Shown here one piece after another: positions 1 through 4,913 of a DNA stretch of 5,463 nucleotides. The notes beneath the pieces are model-generated. The model was given only the letters and a program-made list of their open reading frames with translations, did no database searches and was not told the DNA's origin. Source of the stretch: Phycisphaerales bacterium (GTDB lineage: Bacteria; Planctomycetota; Phycisphaerae; Phycisphaerales; UBA1924). The first letter of the stretch is position 1, and each line of letters starts with the position of its first letter. Where the stretch lies: assembly GCA_029260415.1 (NCBI GenBank), contig JAJDDH010000247.1:1-5463 (forward strand). Reading direction: 5' to 3'. A program made the translations under genes and the position numbers.

Positions 1-1118
1 CCTTCATCGGAGGCTCCTTCGGCGGCACCGGCCTGGACGTCCTGGGTGGTGACCGCATCGCGCTGTGCGGACGCATCCAGTCCCAGCCCCTGGCCGACCA
101 GGGCGCCGTCGTCCACCACCTCAGCTCGGCCGGCGGGCAGATCTGGGGCAGGTACTACTTCAACCCCATCATCGGGACCCCCACCTTCAACTCCTTCCAC
201 GACGTCCACTTCGTCACCAACCTCGACGGCTCGCGCTCCATCGTCGCCGTCGGCTACGCCGCCCCCGCCTCCTTCGCCTCCCGCGACACCCTCGTCGTCA
301 AGCTCGACCTGGCGGGCAACGTGCAGTGGTCCAACACCTACGGGCCCACCGCCCACTCCGACGTCGCCATGGGCCTCGAGCCCGCCGCCAACGGCGACTA
401 CATCATCACCGGATACACCAAGGAAGCCGGCGAGGGCGGCGGCACCTACATCGCCCGCCTCCGACCCGACGGCACGCTCCTCTGGTGGAAGGACTACCGC
501 TTCATCGAGCCGACCGGTTCCATCCACGAGGAGGCCTCGGGCAACATCGTCGTCACGGGCAACGCCCGCGATTTCATGGGCGCCGAGGACGTCGCCCTCA
601 TGCAGGTCGACAGCGTGGGCAACCTCAACTGGATCCAGTCCTTCGGAGGCGCCGGGCGCGAGTTCGCCGAGGCCTGCGACATCTCGCCCACCGGCTACGT
701 CATGTCCGCCTGGTCCGAGTCCTTCCTCAACGGCGCCTGGGACCTCTACGCCCTGAGCGCCGACCCCTTCGGTCGCACCGGCTGCGAGCGCGACTGGAAC
801 GTCGTCGTCACGCCCCGCGCCGTCCCCACCAACATCCACCAGTACCGCGGGCTCGACATCCCCGGGCAGCTCACGCCCCCCTTCGAGCAGTTCTTCCCGG
901 GCTTCGAGAACGTCGTGGTCTGCGACCCCGACCCGTGCCCCGACTGCGCCTGGGACTTCGCTCCCCCGCTGGGCGTGGGCGACTTCTCGGACATCGTCGC
1001 CTTCCTCGGGCTCTTCGGCGCGATGGACCCGTGTGCCGACCTGGCCCCGCCCGCTGGCACGTTCGACTTCTCCGACGTCGTCGCCTTCATCACCAGCTTC
1101 TCCGTCGGCTGCCCGTGA
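1..1118 (+). CDS. Secreted repeat (beta-propeller-like) protein with GC-type dockerin-like C-terminus, 5'-truncated by window
   Basis: The frame is open from the left edge (first full codon at 3) to TGA at 1116-1118, giving 371 visible residues. The GTG at 321 is an internal Val codon, not a start, because homology to the two downstream paralogues continues upstream of it to the first codon. Residue 1 aligns near residue 151 of the 1300-2871 protein, so roughly 450 bp of the gene lies outside the window (inference). Four repeat units of about 45-50 residues are visible, each with an R/K-x-D-x-x-G-x-h-x-W core and a later G-x-h-h-h-x-G strand. This is the pattern of SBBP or delta-60-like beta-propeller blades. 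A linker follows, then C-D-P-D-P-C-P-D-C, then two dockerin-like units (about residues 318-338 and 346-366) and the terminal G-C-P. The linker before the Cys cluster differs from the other two paralogues. Function is unknown; it is probably exported, though the signal peptide is out of view. Confidence 0.87.
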   Translation, partial: FIGGSFGGTGLDVLGGDRIALCGRIQSQPLADQGAVVHHLSSAGGQIWGRYYFNPIIGTPTFNSFHDVHFVTNLDGSRSIVAVGYAAPASFASRDTLVVKLDLAGNVQWSNTYGPTAHSDVAMGLEPAANGDYIITGYTKEAGEGGGTYIARLRPDGTLLWWKDYRFIEPTGSIHEEASGNIVVTGNARDFMGAEDVALMQVDSVGNLNWIQSFGGAGREFAEACDISPTGYVMSAWSESFLNGAWDLYALSADPFGRTGCERDWNVVVTPRAVPTNIHQYRGLDIPGQLTPPFEQFFPGFENVVVCDPDPCPDCAWDFAPPLGVGDFSDIVAFLGLFGAMDPCADLAPPAGTFDFSDVVAFITSFSVGCP

Positions 1119-1136
1119 ACACGCCTTCTCCAGCCG

Positions 1137-1159
1137 CCTGATCGCGGGTCGCGATCAGG
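1137..1159 (+). other. Perfect 10-bp hairpin in the 3' UTR of the first gene
   Basis: CCTGATCGCG at 1137-1146 is perfectly complementary to CGCGATCAGG at 1150-1159, with a GGT loop. It lies 18 bp after the stop codon and just before the terminator hairpin. No T-run follows, so it is not itself an intrinsic terminator. It could protect the mRNA 3' end or be a protein-binding dyad. No equivalent stands at the same place after the two paralogues. Confidence 0.6.
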
Positions 1160-1165
1160 ACCGCT

Positions 1166-1208
1166 CAACGCCCGGACGGCCAACGCCGCCCGGGCGTTGT
1201 TTGTTTTT
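1166..1208 (+). terminator. Rho-independent terminator after the first gene
   Basis: A perfect 10-bp stem (CAACGCCCGG at 1166-1175 with CCGGGCGTTG at 1190-1199) closes a 14-nt loop and is followed by the T-rich run TTTGTTTTT at 1200-1208. It lies 47 bp past the stop codon and separates the first gene from the leader of the second. Confidence 0.88.
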
Positions 1209-1218
1209 CCCCCCTGCC

Positions 1219-1273
1219 CTGAGAGATCACCCCCCGGCGCGCAGATCCACCTGACAGGCAGGGAAACGACAAC
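1219..1273 (+). repeat. 55-bp conserved leader element, copy A (candidate promoter/5' UTR regulatory element)
   Basis: By eye this matches 2968-3022 at 52 of 55 positions without gaps. Both copies start just after the preceding terminator and end 26-27 bp before the ATG of a paralogous gene. Bases between the element and the ribosome binding site are not conserved, so the element is better conserved than the rest of the leader. No convincing -35/-10 pair is visible. It may contain an unrecognised promoter, an operator or a structured 5' UTR; which of these is inference. Confidence 0.7.
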
Positions 1274-1286
1274 GCAACGCTCACGC

Positions 1287-1294
1287 AGAGGAGA
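1287..1294 (+). promoter_or_regulatory. Ribosome binding site for the gene at 1300
   Basis: AGAGGAGA contains GAGGAG, a strong Shine-Dalgarno match that ends 5-6 bp before the ATG at 1300. It fixes the start codon together with the signal peptide that begins there. Confidence 0.8.
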
Positions 1295-1299
1295 TCACC

Positions 1300-2871
1300 A
1301 TGACACGCATCCGCAACACAACCTTGCTCGCCCTCTTCGCCGGCGCCCTCGCCGCGCCAGCCGCCGCACAGCCCTTCGAGACCGCCATCGGCGGCCCCAT
1401 CGTCGTCGACGACATCCTCGACGACACCATCTGGGTCAACGGCATCCCCGGCGCGCTCCCCCCCGGACCCGTCTCCGCGGGCTGGGTCCTGGGCGATGCC
1501 ACGACCGGCGCCGATGACATGTACGTCGTCCGCCAGGACCCGTCTGGCGCCTACCTCTGGGACACCCTGCTCTTCACCCCCGGGCGGGAGCAGGGCAACG
1601 AGATCGTCAACAACGCCGACTTCGGCCTCGCCCTCGTCGGCGAGACCGACGCCGGAGGCGCCGCGGGCATCGCGGGCCTGGGCATCTCGCTCACCATCCT
1701 CGACGCCGGCGGCTCCCAGCTCTTCTCTCGCCTCTACCTGGGCACCCCGTTCATCGGCGGCACCCAGGGCGGCGCCGACGTCTTCGCCAACGCCGACGGC
1801 GGCTACGCCCTCTCCGGTCGCGCCGCCATGCCCGACGTCCCCGTCTTCCAGGCGCCCGTCGCCATCCGCACCGACTTCTTCGGCGCCCCCCTCTGGTCCA
1901 ACTACTACGTCGACGCCGTCATCGGCACCGAGTCCTTCGGCTCCTTCGCCGACATCCACGAGTTCGTCACCGCCGACGGCGACACCCACTACATCGCCAC
2001 CGGCTACATGTCCTCCGACTTCACAGGCTCCCCCGCCTCACGCGACACCCTCGTCGTCCGCCTCAACAGCGCCGGCGGCGTCGTCTGGTCCAACCTCTAC
2101 CGCTTCCCCTACGGCGAAGAAGGTCTCGGCATCGAGATCACCGAGAACCGTGAGATCGTCGTCACCGGCTACGAGCACCTCGACCCCGACTCCTCCTTCA
2201 TGATGCGCCTCGACCTCGCCGGCGGGCTCATCTGGTACAACCGCTACTTCGGGCACGAGGCCGTCGACGGTTCGGTCCGCGAGGTCGGCGGCTCACGCCT
2301 GGCCACCGTCGGCGTCGCCCGCGACGCCGTGGGCTTCACCGAGGCCCGCCTCATGCAGACCGGGCCCGGAGGCGTCCCCTTCTCCAACCTCGCCTACGGC
2401 GGCGACCGCGACGAGGCCGGCGACGCCATCGACCTCTCGCCCGACGGTTTCGTCATCGGCGCCCACACCAACTCCTTCGCCTTCGGCCTCGAAGACTTCT
2501 ACGTTCTCAGCACCGACGCCGGCGGCAAGACCGGCTGCGAGCAGGAACGACAGGTCGGCTTCGAGCCCTTCACCCCCCAGATCATCCAGCTCCAGCTCCG
2601 CCCCGAGTCGCAGATGCAGAACCTGACCTGGCAGTGGAACCAGATCCAGCCCGAGCACCCGATCGCTGAGGTCTGCGACCCCAACCCGTGCCCGACCTGC
2701 GCCTGCGACTTCGCGCTCCCCCTGGGCGTGTGCGACTTCTCCGATGTCGTCGCCTTCCTCGGACTCTTCGGTGCGATGGACCCCTGCGCCGACCTGGCCG
2801 CCCCCGCAGGCAGCTTCGACTTCTCCGACGTCGTCGCCTTCCTGGGCAGCTTCGCCGCGGGATGCCCGTAA
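1300..2871 (+). CDS. Secreted beta-propeller-like repeat protein with GC-type dockerin-like C-terminus (paralogue 2, complete)
   Basis: This complete 523-aa protein runs from ATG at 1300 to TAA at 2869-2871. It has a Sec-type signal peptide: basic n-region (R3, R5), hydrophobic core at about 8-20, and a likely cut after A23 (A-A-A/Q-P-F). Residues about 70-410 hold some six blade-like repeats, for example at 72-117, 127-174, 187-236, 248-291, 298-340 and 347-396. A seventh half-repeat (398-410) could be completed by the N-terminal strand, as in ring-closed propellers (inference). Residues 413-467 form a linker with C413, a T-W-Q-W segment and C459, C464 and C467. The dockerin-like units are at 470-490 and 498-518, joined by M-D-P-C (C496), with terminal G-C-P (C522). 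Two cysteines, C469 and C478, are absent from both paralogues. No catalytic motif is visible. It probably acts outside the cell as a binding or structural protein; the ligand is unknown. The presence and boundaries of the CDS are secure, the fold is not. Confidence 0.93.
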   Translation: MTRIRNTTLLALFAGALAAPAAAQPFETAIGGPIVVDDILDDTIWVNGIPGALPPGPVSAGWVLGDATTGADDMYVVRQDPSGAYLWDTLLFTPGREQGNEIVNNADFGLALVGETDAGGAAGIAGLGISLTILDAGGSQLFSRLYLGTPFIGGTQGGADVFANADGGYALSGRAAMPDVPVFQAPVAIRTDFFGAPLWSNYYVDAVIGTESFGSFADIHEFVTADGDTHYIATGYMSSDFTGSPASRDTLVVRLNSAGGVVWSNLYRFPYGEEGLGIEITENREIVVTGYEHLDPDSSFMMRLDLAGGLIWYNRYFGHEAVDGSVREVGGSRLATVGVARDAVGFTEARLMQTGPGGVPFSNLAYGGDRDEAGDAIDLSPDGFVIGAHTNSFAFGLEDFYVLSTDAGGKTGCEQERQVGFEPFTPQIIQLQLRPESQMQNLTWQWNQIQPEHPIAEVCDPNPCPTCACDFALPLGVCDFSDVVAFLGLFGAMDPCADLAAPAGSFDFSDVVAFLGSFAAGCP

Positions 2872-2917
2872 CCAAGGCCCCCTGGCCGCATGATTCCGGA
2901 ATGCAATCAGCGCACCA

Positions 2918-2959
2918 GCACGCCCGGGCGGGTCAAACCGCCCGGGCGTGCCTGTTTTT
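2918..2959 (+). terminator. Rho-independent terminator after paralogue 2
   Basis: A perfect 14-bp stem (GCACGCCCGGGCGG at 2918-2931 with CCGCCCGGGCGTGC at 2938-2951) closes a 6-nt loop and is followed by CTG and five T's ending at 2959. It is the strongest hairpin of the window. Each arm contains the self-palindrome CGCCCGGGCG. It starts 46 bp after the stop codon. Confidence 0.92.
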
Positions 2960-2967
2960 CAGTCGCT

Positions 2968-3022
2968 CTGAGAGAACACCCCCCGGCGCGCAGACCCAAC
3001 TGACAGGCAGGGAAACGACAAC
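2968..3022 (+). repeat. 55-bp conserved leader element, copy B (candidate promoter/5' UTR regulatory element)
   Basis: This is the second copy of the element at 1219-1273, with three substitutions and no gaps. It begins 8 bp after the T-run of the preceding terminator and lies in the same place relative to a paralogous start codon. Conservation of this block between terminator and RBS, against divergence of the bases that follow it, suggests a functional regulatory element or a recent duplication. Confidence 0.7.
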
Positions 3023-3037
3023 AAACCAACTTGCTTC

Positions 3038-3044
3038 AGGGAGA
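3038..3044 (+). promoter_or_regulatory. Ribosome binding site for the gene at 3050
   Basis: AGGGAGA is a good Shine-Dalgarno match that ends 5 bp before ATG at 3050. The site differs in sequence from the RBS of paralogue 2, though the first amino acids (M-T-R) and the signal peptides align. Confidence 0.75.
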
Positions 3045-3049
3045 CCATC

Positions 3050-4648
3050 ATGACACGCCCCAACAGAACGACCATGCTCGCCCTGCTCGCCGGCGCCCTC
3101 GTCGCCCCGGCAGCCGCCCAGCCCTTCGAGTCCGCCATCGGAGGCCCCTTCGATGTCCGCGACGTCATCGACGACACCGTCTGGGTCGCGGGCTTCGCGG
3201 GCGCCCTCCCCAGCGGACCAGTCTCCGCCGGCTGGATCAACGGCGACGGCGCCACCTTCGGCGCCGACGACATGTACATCGTCCGCCAGGACGGGGCCGG
3301 CTCCATCCTCTGGGACACCATCCTCTCAACCCCCGAGCGCGAGCAGGCCAACGAGATCACCAACACCTTTGACCTCGGATTCGCCGTCGTCGGAGAGACC
3401 GACATCTTCGCCGGCGGGCCAGCGCTCGCCAGCCTGGGCGTCTCGCTCACCATGCTCGACGCCTCCGGCGCTCAGCTCTTCAGCCGACTCTACTTCGGCT
3501 CCCCCTTCATCGGGGGCACCCAGGGCGGCGCCGACGTCCACGCAAACAGCGATGGCGGCTACGCCATCTCCGCACGCGCCGCGGCGCCGATCGTCCCCGT
3601 CTTCCAGGCCCCCGTCGCCATCCGCACGGACGCGGGCGGGTTCCCCCTCTGGTCCAACTACTACGTCGACCCCATCCTGGGCATCGACAACTTCGGCTCC
3701 TTCGCCGACATCCACGAGTTCATCGCCGCCGACGGCACCTCCAACTTCATCGCCACCGGCTACATGGCCGACTTCGACGGCTCCACCGGCTCCCGTGACA
3801 CCCTCGTCGTCCGACTCGACAGCGCCGGCGGTGTCATCTGGTCCAACCTCTACCGCTTCCCCTACGGCGAAGAAGGCCTCGGCATCGAGATCACCGACGA
3901 CAGCCGCATCATCATCACAGGCCGCGACTCCTACGACGACGGAACCGCCGCCGGCTGCACGTCCTTCATGATGGAGCTCACCCCTGGCGGCGCCGTCGTC
4001 TGGTACAACCGCTACTTCGGTTTCGCCGCCGTCGACGGCTCTGTCCGCGAGATCCCCGGTGGTCGCCTCGTCACGACCGGCGTCTGCATCGACCCCGACT
4101 CCGCTCTCGGCACGACCGAAGCCCTGCTCATGAACACCAGCCCCGCGGGCGTGCCGCTGCTGACGTTCGGCTACGGCGGTGATCGTGACGAGGCCGGCGA
4201 CGCCGTAGACCTCTCCTCCGATGGCTTCGTCATCGGCGCCCACACCAACTCGTTCGCCTTCGGCCTCGAAGACTTCTACGTCCTCAGGACCGACGCCGCC
4301 GGCAAGACCGGCTGCGAGCGCGATCGCCAGATTGACTTCCAGCCGCTCCAGCCCCAGCTCGTGCAGCTCCAGCTCCGCCCCAAACCGCGCCAGGAGAACG
4401 TCACCTGGCTGTGGGACGAGCTGCATCCCAACCACCCCGTCGAGATTGTCTGCGACCCGAACCCCTGCCCGACGTGCGCCGCCGACTTCGCGCTCCCGCT
4501 CGGTGTCAGCGACTTCTCCGACGTGGTCGCCTTCCTGGGCCTCTTCGCGTCCATGGACCCGTGTGCCGACCTCGCGCTCCCGACCGGCGTCTGGGACTTC
4601 TCCGACGTGGTCGCCTTCCTCAGCACCTTCGGCGTCCCCTGCCCATAA
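3050..4648 (+). CDS. Secreted beta-propeller-like repeat protein with GC-type dockerin-like C-terminus (paralogue 3, complete)
   Basis: This complete 532-aa protein runs from ATG at 3050 to TAA at 4646-4648. It is collinear with paralogue 2 over its whole length and very similar in many stretches. The signal peptide has a likely cut after A23 (A-A-A/Q-P-F). Blade-like repeats cover about residues 71-420, with conserved segments such as W-S-N-Y-Y-V-D, Y-G-E-E-G-L-G-I-E-I-T and G-G-D-R-D-E-A-G-D-A. The linker holds C422 and a T-W-L-W segment, then C468, C473 and C476. Dockerin-like units lie at 479-499 and 507-527, with C505 between them and a terminal V-P-C-P (C531). Compared with paralogue 2 it has short insertions near residues 296-303 and 346-354, each bringing one extra cysteine (C303 and C346). 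It has its own leader, RBS and terminator, so it is probably monocistronic. The molecular function is unknown; a surface or extracellular binding or structural role is inferred from export and repeat architecture. Confidence 0.93.
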   Translation: MTRPNRTTMLALLAGALVAPAAAQPFESAIGGPFDVRDVIDDTVWVAGFAGALPSGPVSAGWINGDGATFGADDMYIVRQDGAGSILWDTILSTPEREQANEITNTFDLGFAVVGETDIFAGGPALASLGVSLTMLDASGAQLFSRLYFGSPFIGGTQGGADVHANSDGGYAISARAAAPIVPVFQAPVAIRTDAGGFPLWSNYYVDPILGIDNFGSFADIHEFIAADGTSNFIATGYMADFDGSTGSRDTLVVRLDSAGGVIWSNLYRFPYGEEGLGIEITDDSRIIITGRDSYDDGTAAGCTSFMMELTPGGAVVWYNRYFGFAAVDGSVREIPGGRLVTTGVCIDPDSALGTTEALLMNTSPAGVPLLTFGYGGDRDEAGDAVDLSSDGFVIGAHTNSFAFGLEDFYVLRTDAAGKTGCERDRQIDFQPLQPQLVQLQLRPKPRQENVTWLWDELHPNHPVEIVCDPNPCPTCAADFALPLGVSDFSDVVAFLGLFASMDPCADLALPTGVWDFSDVVAFLSTFGVPCP

Positions 4649-4688
4649 CCCCCCCACCGTCTGGTCACACCGAGACCAGCACGGAACC

Positions 4689-4723
4689 AACGCCCGGGCG
4701 CCCCACAGCGCCCGGGCGTTTTT
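4689..4723 (+). terminator. Rho-independent terminator after paralogue 3
   Basis: A perfect 12-bp stem (AACGCCCGGGCG at 4689-4700 with CGCCCGGGCGTT at 4709-4720) closes an 8-nt loop. Five T's run from 4719 to 4723. It starts 41 bp after the stop codon and ends the paralogue array. Confidence 0.9.
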
Positions 4724-4913
4724 CGTGCGCCAAACCTATTCGGACGACCCGCACGACCGATACCACCCGCGCACCCGTCCGATACGTCAAACCTGACCCA
4801 CATTCCCCGGATCCGCTTGAACCGGGGCGCGTTCTGAGCGAACGTCGAAGACGGACGCGGACTCTCCGCGCCACCGTCGCTCGGGTCGAGCCCAGACATA
4901 TAGGAGCAACCGG
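4724..4913. other. Intergenic region before the last gene
   Basis: These 190 bp hold no gene I can support. They include a short hairpin, CCCCGG at 4805-4810 pairing with CCGGGG at 4822-4827 across an 11-nt loop, with no T-run. They must contain the promoter of the gene at 4914 if that gene has its own, but no clear -35/-10 pair is visible. The 55-bp leader of the paralogues is absent here. Confidence 0.5.
4902..4906 (+). promoter_or_regulatory. Ribosome binding site for the gene at 4914
   Basis: AGGAG lies 7 bp before ATG at 4914. Together with the signal peptide starting at that ATG, it decides the start of the last gene. Confidence 0.78.

Larger units (their letters stand above)
1219..4723 (+). 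repeat. Tandem gene duplication: two units of leader + CDS + terminator
   Basis: Unit A (1219-2959) and unit B (2968-4723) have the same order: 55-bp leader, RBS, 523/532-aa CDS, and a terminator with a CGCCCGGGCG core. The coding parts contain blocks of near-identical DNA, such as 2085-2144 against 3838-3897 (59 of 60) and 2449-2510 against 4226-4287 (60 of 62), between more diverged blocks. The gene at 1-1118 with its terminator is an older or faster-evolving member of the same family. Nothing like the leader follows the third terminator, so the array ends there. Confidence 0.85.

Noticed and set aside
321..1118. GTG at 321 as the start of the first gene
   Set aside because: Homology to both paralogues continues upstream to the window edge in the same open frame, and no ribosome binding site precedes the GTG.
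65..1141. Long alternative + strand frames over the three repeat genes
   Set aside because: They encode Arg/Pro/Ser-rich low-complexity products typical of out-of-frame reading of GC-rich genes; the paralogous frame is clearly the real one.
1212..1263. 7-bp inverted repeat CCCTGCC / GGCAGGG in the leader of paralogue 2
   Set aside because: The left arm lies outside the conserved block and is missing before paralogue 3, so it is probably chance.
1219..1273. Resemblance of the leader to the 3' half of a TPP riboswitch (CTGAGA, then ACCC, then ACCTGA, then GCAGGGAA in this order)
   Set aside because: The core between CTGA and GGGAA (the TAATGCC region) is missing in both copies, and no GGGGTGC-type 5' half lies upstream; that space is a terminator. 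Copy B also loses the ACCTGA match, and the genes have no thiamine link. A covariance-model search (Rfam TPP) with a significant hit would reopen this.
1251..1279. CTGACA as a -35 box in the leader
   Set aside because: Nothing resembling TATAAT lies about 17 bp downstream in either copy.
2893..2902. Palindrome ATTCCGGAAT after paralogue 2
   Set aside because: It is short, single and not found after the other paralogues; chance is a sufficient explanation.
2707..4645. Cellulosome-type assembly because of the dockerin-like tails
   Set aside because: No cohesin, scaffoldin or glycoside hydrolase is in the window, and GC-type dockerins occur widely in planctomycetes without a known cellulosome.
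3326..4690. Long antisense open frame of 454 codons opposite paralogue 3, and similar ones opposite the other genes
   Set aside because: Such frames arise because the sense codons almost always end in C or G. The product is low-complexity Gly/Ala/Asp/Glu/Val-rich, has no RBS, and runs through the terminator.
4817..4845. TTGAAC as a -35 box for the gene at 4914
   Set aside because: The hexamer at the expected -10 position is a poor match, and the -35 match is only four of six.
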